Counted from the stretch's first letter, positions 34,783 to 45,797 are shown. The stretch: DNA of 64,000 nucleotides from Clostridia bacterium (GCA_017397895.1 JAFQHP010000019.1:1-64000); one strand, 5' to 3'. The notes: a model not told the origin generated them from the letters alone. Translations and numbers: made by a program.

Positions 34783-35669
34783 AAACCAGGCCGCAATTCA
34801 ACATCAAAAAAGCCACGCTCTATTCCGTGGTGATCAATGCGTTCCAGATATTGGCCATGCTGGCTCTGGCGGCGTATGTGTTTACCGACGAATTCAACCA
34901 TGTGCTGCAGGATTCTCTGGGCGACGTGCTGATCCTGATGCTGGCGGTGGTGGTGATCTGGGGGGCGGCGGTGGATATCCGGGACGCGCTGCATGCAAGA
35001 AAAATGAATGCTCAGCTCCACGGCCTGGGGGAAACCGTCACCCAGATGACGGATATGAACCTGGCGCTGCGGGCCCAGCGGCACGATTTTCTCAATCATC
35101 TGCAGGTGGTATACAGCCTGATGGAGATGGAGGAATTTGACGAGGCCCAAAGCTACATCGGCCAGGTGTACGGCGATATCCAGGCATTGAGCAGGCAGCT
35201 GAAAACCGCCTGCGCGCCGCTGAACGCTCTGCTGCGGGCAAAAACCACCGAAGCGGAAGGGAAGGGCATCCGGCTGGAGGTGAAGGTGCTGGCCGCCTGG
35301 CAGGACCTTTCCATGCCGGCGTGGGAAATGTGCCGGGTGCTGTCCAACCTGATGGACAACGCCATGGACGCCCTGAAGGGGAAAAAGGGGGGCTGCATTA
35401 CCGTCACACTGGCGGAGGATGTGGGCAGGTTCTCCTTTTCTGTTGCCAATAACGGCCCCGTGATTCCCGCCGAGGCGGCGGAGCGCATTTTTGAAGCGGG
35501 CTTTTCCGGCAAGGGCGAAGGCCGGGGCATGGGCCTGCATATTTCCCGGGAGACGCTGCGCAGCCACGGCGGCGATCTTTCCGTGGCAAGCGATGAAGAA
35601 AAAACCGTGTTTTCCGGTTTCGTGAAGAAAACAAAAACCGTTTCGGGAGGAAAAAAACATGATTCGTGA
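34779..35669 (+). CDS. orphan sensor histidine kinase, Spo0B-type dimerisation domain
   Basis: A 296-residue kinase. Two hydrophobic helices (about 11-32 and 47-65) are separated by a short outside loop, with no periplasmic sensor. The phospho-acceptor helix RHDFLNHLQVVYSLMEMEEF (His about 104) is of the Spo0B/CitA-DcuS type. The ATPase has the N-box CRVLSNLMDNAMDALKG, a G1-like NNGPVIP, and G2 GEGRGMGLHIS. No response regulator is adjacent. It overlaps the sigma gene by 4 bases and pepF by 11. A link to sporulation phosphorelay control is tempting given its fold and neighbour, but unproven. Confidence 0.82.
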   Translation: MKTRPQFNIKKATLYSVVINAFQILAMLALAAYVFTDEFNHVLQDSLGDVLILMLAVVVIWGAAVDIRDALHARKMNAQLHGLGETVTQMTDMNLALRAQRHDFLNHLQVVYSLMEMEEFDEAQSYIGQVYGDIQALSRQLKTACAPLNALLRAKTTEAEGKGIRLEVKVLAAWQDLSMPAWEMCRVLSNLMDNAMDALKGKKGGCITVTLAEDVGRFSFSVANNGPVIPAEAAERIFEAGFSGKGEGRGMGLHISRETLRSHGGDLSVASDEEKTVFSGFVKKTKTVSGGKKHDS

Positions 35670-37452
35670 ACCGAAAAGCCGGCAGGAAATGGACCCGCAT
35701 TTTATGTGGGACCTGACGGCGCTGTATGAAACAGAAACTGCCTTTGAACAGGATTTTGAAAAGGCCAAGGCTCAGGCGGAGGAAGTGAAAGGCTGGCAGG
35801 GCAGGGTGAAGGAAGACCCCCGGGCCGCCATCCGGTGCCACACCGCCCTGTATGAAACCCTGGAAAGGCTCTACACCTACGCCGGGCTGCACCGGGATGA
35901 GGATACCGGCGACGAAAAGCGCCAGGCCCTGTCCGCCCGGATGGACAGCCTGATGGTGAAGGCCCAGAGCGAAACCGCCTTCCTGAACCCGGAGCTTTTG
36001 TCCCTGCCGGACGAAGAACTGGAAGAAATGCAGAATGACCCTGACTTTTCCGATTTCAGCGAAATGCTGCGGCTTTTGCGCCGGGAAAAGAGCCACATCC
36101 TGCCGGCGGAGCAGGAGGCCCTGCTTGCCGCCATGGGCGAAGTGATGGACACTGCTGACGATATTTTTTCCAAGTTCAACGATGTGGATCTGCCCCTGCC
36201 CCAGGTGCCGGATGAAGAAGGAAAAATGGTGCAATTGACCCACGGCAATTTCGGGCCTCTTTTGCGCAGCCGCAAAAGGGATGTTCGCAAGGCCGCCTTT
36301 GAAGCCATGAACGGTACCTTCGAAAAATTCCGCAACACGGTTTCCGCCGCCTATGCAGGCAGCGTGAAGGGCGATGTGTTCATGGCAAGGGCCCGGAAAT
36401 ACGAAAGTGCACGGCAGGCCAGCCTGTATCCGCTGGAGATTCCCGAAAGTGTATACGACAACCTGATCGCAGAAGTGGAAAACGCCCTGCCTGCCATGGC
36501 GGAATATATGCAGATCCGCAAAAAGCGGCTGGGGGTGGAGGAGCTTCACCTGTATGATCTGTACGTGCCCATCGTCAGCGATTTTGACATGAAGATGAGC
36601 TATCAGGAAGCCTGCGAATTGGTATGCGAAGGGCTGCAGCCCTTGGGAGAAGAATACATTGCCACCCTGCGGCAGGCCTTTGAAAGCGGCTGGATTGACG
36701 TGTATGAAAACAAGGGCAAGCGCTCCGGCGCCTATTCCTGGGGCTGCTACGGCGCTCACCCCTATGTGCTTTTGAACCATACCGACGATCTGGGCGGCGC
36801 CATGACATTGGCCCATGAGCTGGGCCACGCCATGCACTCCTTCTACAGCAACCAGAAGCAGTGCTTCATGAAGGCGGGCTACAGCCTGTTTGTGGCGGAA
36901 GTGGCCTCCACCTGCAACGAAGTGCTTCTGATGCGGCACCTGCTGAAAAAGTTTGAGGGGAACAAGGCGGCCAAGGCCTTCCTTCTGAACCAGCTGCTGG
37001 AGGAATTCCGCACCACCGTGTTCCGGCAGACTATGTTTGCCGCCTTCGAAAAGGAAAGCCACGCCATGTACGAGCGGGGAGAAGCCCTCACCGGCGACGC
37101 CCTCTCCCGGGTATACCTGGCCCTGAACGAAAAGTATTACGGCAGCGGCTGTGTGGTGGACAAGGTGATTGAAAACGAATGGATGCGCATTCCCCATTTC
37201 TACCGCAATTTCTATGTGTACCAGTACGCCACCGGCTTTTCCGCCGCCGTGGCCATTGCCGGGCGCATCCTGAAATTGGGCGCGCCGGCTGTGGAGGATT
37301 ACAAGAAGTTCCTGTCCGCCGGGTGCTCCGTGCCGCCCATTGAAGCGCTGAAGTATGCCGGGGTGGACATGGAACAGCCCACTGCCGTGCAGGAAGCCAT
37401 GCAGATGTTTGCCGATACCGTGAAACAAATGAAGGAAATGGACGAAGAATAA
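35659..37452 (+). CDS. pepF: oligoendopeptidase F (M3 family)
   Basis: A 597-residue cytoplasmic zinc metallopeptidase degrading short peptides. The M3 zinc site HELGHAMHS lies at about residue 386 with the third ligand Glu about 25 residues later in FVAEVASTCNE. The N-terminal helical domain and length (about 600) match Firmicutes PepF. The start follows GGGAGGAAAAAAAC and overlaps the kinase gene. It ends the overlapped part of the dnaE operon; the HIT gene follows after 18 bases. Confidence 0.96.
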   Translation: MIREPKSRQEMDPHFMWDLTALYETETAFEQDFEKAKAQAEEVKGWQGRVKEDPRAAIRCHTALYETLERLYTYAGLHRDEDTGDEKRQALSARMDSLMVKAQSETAFLNPELLSLPDEELEEMQNDPDFSDFSEMLRLLRREKSHILPAEQEALLAAMGEVMDTADDIFSKFNDVDLPLPQVPDEEGKMVQLTHGNFGPLLRSRKRDVRKAAFEAMNGTFEKFRNTVSAAYAGSVKGDVFMARARKYESARQASLYPLEIPESVYDNLIAEVENALPAMAEYMQIRKKRLGVEELHLYDLYVPIVSDFDMKMSYQEACELVCEGLQPLGEEYIATLRQAFESGWIDVYENKGKRSGAYSWGCYGAHPYVLLNHTDDLGGAMTLAHELGHAMHSFYSNQKQCFMKAGYSLFVAEVASTCNEVLLMRHLLKKFEGNKAAKAFLLNQLLEEFRTTVFRQTMFAAFEKESHAMYERGEALTGDALSRVYLALNEKYYGSGCVVDKVIENEWMRIPHFYRNFYVYQYATGFSAAVAIAGRILKLGAPAVEDYKKFLSAGCSVPPIEALKYAGVDMEQPTAVQEAMQMFADTVKQMKEMDEE

Positions 37453-37470
37453 ACAAAGGAGCGATTGAAA

Positions 37471-37812
37471 ATGGAAAACTGCCTGTTCTGCAAGATTATC
37501 AAGGGAGATATTCCCTCTGCCAAGGTGTATGAGGATGAATACTGCTATGCCTTCCGGGATATCAATCCCCAGGCTCCGGTGCATATCCTGCTGGTGCCCA
37601 AAATGCACGTGGCCAACATGAGCGAAGCGGCCCTTTTGCCAAAGGATGCCCAGGCTGCCCTGTTTGCCGCCATCGGCAAAATTGCTGCCCGGGAGAAGCT
37701 GGAAAACGGGTACCGGGTGGTGTCCAATTGCGGCCCGGACGCCTGCCAGAGTGTGCACCATCTGCACATCCATATCCTCGGCGGTAAGCAGATGACGGAA
37801 GCCATGGCGTAA
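37471..37812 (+). CDS. HIT-family nucleotide-binding protein (Hint-like)
   Basis: A 113-residue histidine-triad protein, typically hydrolysing purine nucleoside phosphoramidates. The N-terminal CLFCKIIKGDIPS zinc/HIT signature and the triad HHLHIHILGG (about 97-106) are both present. The ATG at 37471 lies 10 bases from AAAGGA; a TTG 6 bases earlier is in frame but less likely. It is the last gene of the dnaE-pepF run. Confidence 0.95.
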   Translation: MENCLFCKIIKGDIPSAKVYEDEYCYAFRDINPQAPVHILLVPKMHVANMSEAALLPKDAQAALFAAIGKIAAREKLENGYRVVSNCGPDACQSVHHLHIHILGGKQMTEAMA

Positions 37813-37877
37813 TTGGGAGAATATTTTCCACATTTTCTGAAGGAAATGTAAATTCGAAAAAAGTATCAAAAAATCTG

Positions 37878-37906
37878 TTGACGCACAAAAAGGAAAGCGT
37901 TATAAT
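37878..37906 (+). promoter_or_regulatory. sigma-A promoter of rpsU
   Basis: TTGACG (37878-37883), 17-base spacer, perfect TATAAT (37901-37906). Confidence 0.85.
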
Positions 37907-37916
37907 AAACCCACGG

Positions 37917-37975
37917 TCGCCATTCGCCCTAAGATCGGCGTAGACGCCGGAGAGTTCGGCGTCGTATCCAGGCGA
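37917..37975 (+). promoter_or_regulatory. structured leader of rpsU
   Basis: An outer stem TCGCC (37917-37921) / GGCGA (37971-37975) encloses GACGCCG (37943-37949) / CGGCGTC (37957-37963). The structure fills the 5' untranslated region just before the ribosome site and may be an autoregulatory site; no known r-protein leader class was recognised. Confidence 0.45.
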
Positions 37976-37999
37976 GATGTGCGAAGGGAGGGAAAACAA

Positions 38000-38173
38000 G
38001 TGTCTGAAGTCCATGTCAACAAAAACGAGTCTTTGGAGTCTGCTCTGAAGCGTTTTAAGCGTCAGTGCGCGCGTGCTGGTGTGCTGGCTGAAGTTCGCAA
38101 GCGTGAACACTACGAAAAGCCCAGCGTGAAGCGTAAGAAGAAGGCGGAAGCTGCTCGCAAGCGCAAGTATTGA
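38000..38173 (+). CDS. rpsU: 30S ribosomal protein S21
   Basis: A 57-residue ribosomal protein with the standard S21 sequence [20 protein letters not shown] and a basic tail ending [12 protein letters not shown]. The start is GTG at 38000, 7 bases after AGGGAGGG; the in-frame ATG at 37979 lies ahead of the ribosome site and inside the leader. It is monocistronic, with its own strong promoter and terminator. Confidence 0.97.
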   Translation: MSEVHVNKNESLESALKRFKRQCARAGVLAEVRKREHYEKPSVKRKKKAEAARKRKY

Positions 38174-38185
38174 TCTGCCTGACGG

Positions 38186-38224
38186 AAAGCCCGGTTCATC
38201 CTTATGGATGGGCCGGGCTTTTGC
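38186..38224 (+). terminator. intrinsic terminator of rpsU
   Basis: AAGCCCGG-TT-CATCC pairs with GGATG-GG-CCGGGCTT, followed by a short TT tract. Confidence 0.8.
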
Positions 38225-38284
38225 GTGGAGCGGGTGCTATCTGTCGTTGATGAAGACAACCGTGTCACTTGGGTGCAGGCACTG

Positions 38285-38797
38285 CCTGAACAGAGCAGGG
38301 GGCTCCTCGCCCCCTGTACCCCCACGCCAGGGCCATCGGCCCTGGACCCAATCCGCGAAGTGGCTGTGTGAATGAACAAGCTGTTTCCGCGTGAAACTTG
38401 GGGAACAAAACGATATATGCCCACGGGCGCAATGAAAACGAAAAAAGAGCGGTTGAGAGAACGAATTCTCTCACCGCTTCTTTTTATCGTTTTCCCCGGA
38501 TGCCCTTGGCATCCGGCCGGCGGTGTAAACACCGCCCAGCCCGTGGGTGTGGCGGTGCCACTTCCAACCCGCAATGGAGCAATCGGCATTTGCAAACGGG
38601 TTTGTGCGTGGCGGCGGTGCCGCAGCCATTTCGCAATATTGCAATCGTTTATTGCAATCAGGTTTCTGCGTGGTGCAGGCAATCCCTCCGCCAGCCTGCG
38701 GCTGCCACCTCCCTTTCACAAGGGAGGCTTTTTCATATTCCTCAAGCTGCAGCGGGAAACTGTTTGTTCGCCCGGCCAATCACTTCCGCAGAATGGG
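38285..38797 (+). repeat. composite intergenic repeat, copy D (core 38421-38546)
   Basis: It fills the gap between convergent rpsU and xylanase genes. The left arm carries GGGGGCTCCTCGCCCCC and CAGGGCCATCGGCCCTG hairpins. In the core, the variable hairpin is GCGGT-T-GAGAGAA / TTCTCTC-ACCGC, again with a bulged T, followed by GGATGC/GCATCC and GGCGGTG/CACCGCC hairpins. The right arm has two degenerate CGCAATnnTGCAATC units, the CCTCCGCCAG module (38683-38732) and a truncated CAGCGGGAAAC-TTGTTCG-CACTTCCGC block. It runs straight into the stop codon of the minus-strand gene at 38798. Bases 38225-38284 show nothing recognisable. Confidence 0.9.
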
Positions 38798-39940
38798 TCA
38801 GGGCTTCAGGGCGTCGTGGACGGCATAGAAGGATTTTTTCAGCTGATGGTTTTCGTCGATCAGGCCGCAGTAGGGGCCGTTCATGCGGTATCCGTAGCCC
38901 TGGATATCGGGATGATCCTGCATGCCCCAGACAGCCACACAGGTGAGCGGGCGTTCGGTTTCGGTATTGACGGAGGCGAACATCCGGAACAGCTTACCGC
39001 AGAAATCGGCATGCTTTTCCATCATTTCCGGGGTGTTTTCATAATTGCGCACGGCCATTTCGGTCAGGTGTACTTCCAGGCCGGGGGCGGCGTACATCCG
39101 GATGGCCTTTTCGATATCGGGGATATCCTTTTCATCCATGCAGCCCTGCTGCTTGCCGTAGCCGCCGATATAGCCCTGCATGCCCACGCCGTCGCACAGC
39201 TTGCGGTATTGGCCGGCGGCGTCCCTGGCGTAATGATTGATGGAATGGACCAGTTGGATGGCGGCGTCCCGCTTCCAGGGGTAGTACATATTATAATCGT
39301 TATAGAACAGCTTGATATCCGCGCCAAGCTTTTCCACGGCTTCTTTGGCGCAGAGGAAGGCAAACTCCACATAATCGTTGCCCAGGTGAGTTTTGAAGAG
39401 GTTATCCACGCCGCCCCGGATGGTGCGGATATGGCGGGCGTCGCTTCCGTCCCATTCGTCGGGATGATCGCCGATGGCTTCGTTCACCACGTCCCAGCAG
39501 TAAATGGTGCCGGGGAAGGTTTCTTCAAAATGGGTGACCACCTGATGGATGTAATATCGGGTGCGCAGGCGCATGGTTTCCCTGTCGGCGTAGGGCTTTT
39601 CGGGATCATAATCCCGGCGGAAAAACCAGTCCGTCATATAGGCGTCCCACACCAGCACATGGCCCCGCACCCGGATATTGTTTTCCCGGGCCCAGCGGAT
39701 CATCATGTCTGCGGTGCGGTAGTTCATCACCGGCATGCCGTCGGGGCTGGAAAGGGAAGCGGCGTGGTCCAGCAGGGAATAGGCCTTGGTTTCGTTGGCG
39801 CAGGTGACGGAATTGAAATGGGCCTTGAGGTAGGAAAGATAGGCTTCGTTTTTCATGGACCAGGGGGAATAGACAGCGCCCATTTTGAAGCCGTGCTTTT
39901 CGGCCAGGGCGTAAAGGGGCGTGAGGGATTGAGAGTGCAT
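38798..39940 (-). CDS. GH10 endo-1,4-beta-xylanase, intracellular
   Basis: A 380-residue GH10 TIM-barrel enzyme. The acid/base Glu is in CWDVVNEAIGD (E154) and the nucleophile Glu in LEVHLTEMAV (E294). RGHVLVWDAYMTDW and the C-terminal VAVWGMQDHPDIQGY line the active site. There is no signal peptide or carbohydrate-binding module, so it likely trims imported xylo-oligosaccharides. The ribosome site is AAAGGAGATTTTTCCT. It follows a HAD phosphatase gene by 19 bases. No xyloside transporter or xylosidase is in the window. Confidence 0.93.
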   Translation of the reverse strand: MHSQSLTPLYALAEKHGFKMGAVYSPWSMKNEAYLSYLKAHFNSVTCANETKAYSLLDHAASLSSPDGMPVMNYRTADMMIRWARENNIRVRGHVLVWDAYMTDWFFRRDYDPEKPYADRETMRLRTRYYIHQVVTHFEETFPGTIYCWDVVNEAIGDHPDEWDGSDARHIRTIRGGVDNLFKTHLGNDYVEFAFLCAKEAVEKLGADIKLFYNDYNMYYPWKRDAAIQLVHSINHYARDAAGQYRKLCDGVGMQGYIGGYGKQQGCMDEKDIPDIEKAIRMYAAPGLEVHLTEMAVRNYENTPEMMEKHADFCGKLFRMFASVNTETERPLTCVAVWGMQDHPDIQGYGYRMNGPYCGLIDENHQLKKSFYAVHDALKP

Positions 39941-39959
39941 AGGAAAAATCTCCTTTTGT

Positions 39960-40613
39960 TTATTGCCAGTGTACCCGGGGCAGGGTGGGCGCGGCCTTGA
40001 TGAGCCTGTGCTTTCCGTTTACGATGATGGGGCTTCCCACCAGCTGCAGGACAGGCAGGTCGCTTTTGCTGTCCCCATAGGCACAGGAGGCATTATAATC
40101 CACCCTGTTGTCTTTATCCAGTTCTTTTTCTTTCAGGTATTGCTGCAAAAGCTGCAGCTTGTTTTCGCCCTTGCAGTTTTCCACCACGTTTGCCCCTTCG
40201 TCCAGCCGGGTGCAGATGAGGCCGTCCGTGTTCAGGGCAGCGGCCACGTGCTGCATATAGTTTTCCGTGGAGGCGGAAAGGAGCAGCACATGGTAGCCCT
40301 CCTGCTTTCTGGCGTCCAGGGCGGCCCGGCCCATTTTGTAGATGCGGGGCAGCAGCACTTCATCCACAAAGGTTTTGTCCAGCGCAAGCTGTTTTTCCCT
40401 GGGCAGGGAAGCGTAGAATTTCAGAGCGAAGGATTTGTATTGGCTGTCGGACAGGATGTGCATTGCCCACAGGGGTGCACGCAAAAGAATGCCCAGGAAA
40501 TGCGGGGCTGTCATGGCCTTCAGCCGCTTTGCCAGCAGGATGTAGGAAATGATGCTGTCCCCTTTGATGAGGGTACCGTCAAAATCGAAAATTGCAAGCT
40601 TTACAGGTTCCAT
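39960..40613 (-). CDS. HAD-superfamily phosphatase (subfamily IB)
   Basis: A 217-residue HAD hydrolase of the phosphoserine-phosphatase-like IB subfamily. Motif I is AIFDFDGTLIKGDS, motif II is LLLSASTENYM, motif III Lys is in ENKLQLL, and motif IV is CAYGDSKSDLPVL. A helical cap domain spans about 20-95. The start ATG 40613 follows GGGAGAAGAT. It is the first gene of a two-gene unit with the xylanase. Substrate unknown. Confidence 0.9.
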   Translation of the reverse strand: MEPVKLAIFDFDGTLIKGDSIISYILLAKRLKAMTAPHFLGILLRAPLWAMHILSDSQYKSFALKFYASLPREKQLALDKTFVDEVLLPRIYKMGRAALDARKQEGYHVLLLSASTENYMQHVAAALNTDGLICTRLDEGANVVENCKGENKLQLLQQYLKEKELDKDNRVDYNASCAYGDSKSDLPVLQLVGSPIIVNGKHRLIKAAPTLPRVHWQ

Positions 40614-40628
40614 ATCTTCTCCCGTGTG

Positions 40629-40656
40629 AAAACACCGCCGATTTGCCGGCGGTGTG
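40629..40656 (-). terminator. probable intrinsic terminator of the M32 carboxypeptidase gene
   Basis: ACACCGCCG and CGGCGGTGT form a perfect 9-bp stem around a 6-base loop; on the minus strand it is followed by only TTTTC. Confidence 0.6.
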
Positions 40657-40665
40657 ATGGTTTTT

Positions 40666-42171
40666 TTACAGGCGGTACAGGTCGGAATATTTCCGCTCCA
40701 GGTAATCGGTGTAGGCAGCGGGGTCAAAGGGCGCATCCAGCGCCATTTCCAACAGCTTCTTGGGGGGATAGAGGCTGCCGTGCTTCCAGATATGCTCCCT
40801 GTTCCAGTCGTTGATGGGCTGCAGCTTACCTTCCTTGAGGCAGGTATCCACGTCCACGGTTTCCCGCATTTTGTTGAGCAATTGCACCCCGTAGGCGCTG
40901 CCCAGGGCATAGCTGGGGAAATAGCCGATGGCGCCGCCGGACCAGTGGCTGTCCTGCAGAACGCCGCGGGCGTCGTCCGGCACGGTGACCCCCAGGTATT
41001 CCTTGTACAGCCGGTTCCATTCTTTGGGCAAATCATGCACGGAAAGCTTGCCGCACATCACTTTCTTTTCCAGTTCATAGCGGATCATCACGTGCAGGCA
41101 GTAGGTCACTTCGTCGGCATCTACCCGGATGAGGGAGGGCTGCACCCTATTCACAGCCCGGTAAATATCTTCGGCCCCCACGCCCTGCATCTGCAGGGGG
41201 AAGATGCTTTGCATGATGGGGAAAATGTGCCAGATGAAGGCGCGGCTGCGGCCCAGCAGGTTTTCATAGAAGCGGCTCTGGCTTTCATGGATGCCCATGG
41301 ATACGCCGCCGTCAAGAACGGTGTAGGCCAGGTCGTCGGCGCTGCCGGTATCGTAGAGGGCATGGCCGCCTTCGTGGATGACGGAGTACATGGAAGAGGC
41401 CACGTTGTTTGGGATATAGTGGGTGGTGATGCGGGTGTCGAAATGGGAGCCCAGGGAGGTGGTGAAGGGATGCTCGGTGGTGGCGATGGTGACGTGGCTG
41501 CGGTCCAGCCCCAGAACCTCCATCAGTTTATCGGAGAAAAGGGCCTGCTTATGCTCCGGGAAATTGCCAAAGAGGCAGGTATCGTCCAGGTAATTCTGCT
41601 TCTGGCGGATTTTCTGGATGAGGGGCACCAGGCGGCTGCGCAGCGTTGCAAAAAACACGTCGCACTGGCTCATGGTGAGGCCGTCCTCATATTCGTTCAG
41701 CCAGTAATCGTAGGGCTCCATGTCCGGAGCGCAGTACCGGGCAAAGCGGATGTTGGTTTCGAAGATTTTTTCCAGGAAGGGCTCAAACAGGGGAAAATCG
41801 CTCTTTTCCTTGGCGGTGTGCCAGGCATCGTCCGCCTCTACCAGCAGTTCCTGGTAGGCCACATATTCCTCCATGGGAATTTTCTGCATCTGGCGGATGG
41901 AACGCAAAAGCAGGAACACCATGCGCTGTTCCTTTTCCGTCAGGTTTTCCTTTTCTGCGTCCAGGTATTCAAGAAGCTGCACCGTTTCTTCCCCGGTGGA
42001 CAGCTTATAGTGTTCTTCGCTCAAAATGGACAAAGTGCGGCCGCGGTTTTGGGCAGTGCCCTTGGGGGCGGCAGTGGAGCCATCGTAGTAGATCAGGCCC
42101 ATGGCATGATCAAAGGCGCTCATTTTCGCCTGCAGTTTCATGAGCTGTTCCCGGGCTTGATGGAGCTGCAT
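40666..42171 (-). CDS. carboxypeptidase M32
   Basis: A 501-residue zinc carboxypeptidase of the Taq type. The zinc motif VIHEGGHALYDTG is at about residue 262, with the M32-specific GMHESQSRFYENLLGRS segment (here VSMGIHESQSRFYENLLGRS) downstream. The LGSHFDTRITTHY (DXRXT) motif precedes it. Length is normal. The ATG at 42171 has GAGGAA 6 bases upstream; a GTG two codons earlier overlaps that site. It likely recycles peptides in the cytoplasm, as PepF does. Confidence 0.94.
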   Translation of the reverse strand: MQLHQAREQLMKLQAKMSAFDHAMGLIYYDGSTAAPKGTAQNRGRTLSILSEEHYKLSTGEETVQLLEYLDAEKENLTEKEQRMVFLLLRSIRQMQKIPMEEYVAYQELLVEADDAWHTAKEKSDFPLFEPFLEKIFETNIRFARYCAPDMEPYDYWLNEYEDGLTMSQCDVFFATLRSRLVPLIQKIRQKQNYLDDTCLFGNFPEHKQALFSDKLMEVLGLDRSHVTIATTEHPFTTSLGSHFDTRITTHYIPNNVASSMYSVIHEGGHALYDTGSADDLAYTVLDGGVSMGIHESQSRFYENLLGRSRAFIWHIFPIMQSIFPLQMQGVGAEDIYRAVNRVQPSLIRVDADEVTYCLHVMIRYELEKKVMCGKLSVHDLPKEWNRLYKEYLGVTVPDDARGVLQDSHWSGGAIGYFPSYALGSAYGVQLLNKMRETVDVDTCLKEGKLQPINDWNREHIWKHGSLYPPKKLLEMALDAPFDPAAYTDYLERKYSDLYRL

Positions 42172-42306
42172 ATACACTTCCTCGCTTTCAGCGCTTGTTT
42201 TCTTTATTCTAACACAAAGAAACGGGATTTGCTACTATCTTTTGGTTTTTTTGCCGAAAAATACATTTTTCCGGGCCTTCCTTTCTCGGGGAAAGGGCGA
42301 AAACCC

Positions 42307-42334
42307 TTTACAAATCAAGGGTTTGTGGTATAAT
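42307..42334 (+). promoter_or_regulatory. sigma-A promoter of leuS
   Basis: TTTACA (42307-42312), 16-base spacer, perfect TATAAT (42329-42334). The leader is only about 30 bases, so there is no T-box on this synthetase gene. Confidence 0.75.
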
Positions 42335-42367
42335 TATACCCATCGTTTATCAAAGGAGGCATGTTTC

Positions 42368-44782
<2,415 letters not shown>

Positions 44783-44796
44783 GGGGACAGAGCGTT

Positions 44797-45171
44797 ATGA
44801 AAGGGAACATGGACGAAAAGCAGAAACGGAAGATGCTTCTGCTGGCTGCGGTGATCGTGATCGGCATTCTTCTGATCCTGCTGGACAATGCTTCCGTGCC
44901 GGAAAGCCTCTCTGTCAGCGCACCGGCCTTTTCTTCCAACGCATATTCGTCCGCAGCTTCCGTCAGCAGCGATTGCTTCCGGTGCAATGATACCGGCATC
45001 TGCCCCGATTGCCGCGGGCTGAAAGACTGCCAGTATGTGTACGGCGCTTCCCATCACTGCGTGAACGGGCTGATCTATTACGGCGGCGATATGCTGCTGT
45101 GCTCTTCCTGCGACGGTACGGGCAAGTGCGATACCTGCAAAGGTACCGGCCTGTGCCCCTGGTGCCGCTGA
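44797..45171 (+). CDS. small membrane-anchored protein with DnaJ-type CXXCXGXG repeats
   Basis: A 124-residue protein. A charged N-terminus (MKGNMDEKQKRKM) is followed by one hydrophobic helix (LLLAAVIVIGILLILLD, about 14-30), a Ser/Ala-rich linker and a C-terminal cysteine-rich domain: CFRCNDTGICPDC, then CSSCDGTGKCDTCKGTGLCP. The repeats match the zinc-binding modules of DnaJ and of thylakoid BSD2-like proteins, but there is no J domain. It probably displays a zinc-finger chaperone-like or disulfide-handling domain outside the membrane. It is the second gene after leuS (14-base gap) and precedes a terminator. Confidence 0.8.
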   Translation: MKGNMDEKQKRKMLLLAAVIVIGILLILLDNASVPESLSVSAPAFSSNAYSSAASVSSDCFRCNDTGICPDCRGLKDCQYVYGASHHCVNGLIYYGGDMLLCSSCDGTGKCDTCKGTGLCPWCR

Positions 45172-45190
45172 AATCCCCGGATTCCATAAC

Positions 45191-45220
45191 AAAAAAAAGA
45201 CCGGAAACGGTCTTTTTTTT
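45191..45220 (+). terminator. intrinsic terminator of the leuS unit
   Basis: A-tract, GACCG-GAAA-CGGTC, then TTTTTTTT. Confidence 0.9.
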
Positions 45221-45340
45221 ATTGCGCCGCCGTCTTGCAGGGAAGTTTCTTTGCGTTTTGACAGGATTTGCTTTGTTTCTGCTATTGCAAAGCGGCGTGG
45301 CTTATGATACGATGAGAAAAAAGTACGGGAGCTGTTTGAC

Positions 45341-45676
45341 ATGAATATTCTGGAACATGGCGTGCATATTGTGCTTCCCTATATCATTTCGGTGCTGGAA
45401 ATCATGGGGATTTTCGTGGTGGGATGGAGTGCTGTCCACGCTTTTTGGGAATACCTGCAGAATGCGTTTATGAAAAAACATCTGGACCTGCAGCATCATC
45501 TGGCCACCGGCCTGGCCACCGGGCTGGAGTTCAAGATGGCGGCGGAGATCCTCAAAACCGTGCTGGTGCAGGACCTGAGCGAACTAATGGTGCTGGGCGC
45601 CGTGATTTTGCTGCGCGCCATTCTGAGCATCCTGATCCATTTTGAAATGAAAAAGCCGGAAAAGAATCTGGGCTGA
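45341..45676 (+). CDS. DUF1622-family membrane protein
   Basis: A 111-residue protein with two strongly hydrophobic regions (about 9-30 and 80-100) around an amphipathic segment. The pattern HLDLQHHLATGLATGLEFKM followed by EILKTVL and LLRAILSILIHFEM is that of DUF1622 membrane proteins. Function unknown; the family is widespread in Clostridia and thermophiles. The ribosome site is GGGAGCTGTTTGAC. It is monocistronic, between two terminators. Confidence 0.82.
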   Translation: MNILEHGVHIVLPYIISVLEIMGIFVVGWSAVHAFWEYLQNAFMKKHLDLQHHLATGLATGLEFKMAAEILKTVLVQDLSELMVLGAVILLRAILSILIHFEMKKPEKNLG

Positions 45677-45696
45677 GGTGCTGCCGGGAATGTAAG

Positions 45697-45725
45697 CAAA
45701 AAAGGGGCGGGAAGCCCCTTTTTTT
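45697..45725 (+). terminator. intrinsic terminator
   Basis: AAGGGGC-GGGAA-GCCCCTT preceded by an A-tract and followed by TTTTT; placed 20 bases after the DUF1622 gene. Confidence 0.9.
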
Positions 45726-45797
45726 GTGGGCTGATCTGCCCGGCTGGACGGTGCAGAAAGTGCCTCATTTTTGTGCGGATGGAGGGGGGCGGGTTAC

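Noticed and set aside
38225..38284. Small gene or RNA between the rpsU terminator and copy D
   Set aside because: No open frame with a ribosome site and no clear structure could be seen.
42335..42367. T-box leader for leuS
   Set aside because: The distance between promoter and start codon is only about 30 bases and no T-box motif is present.
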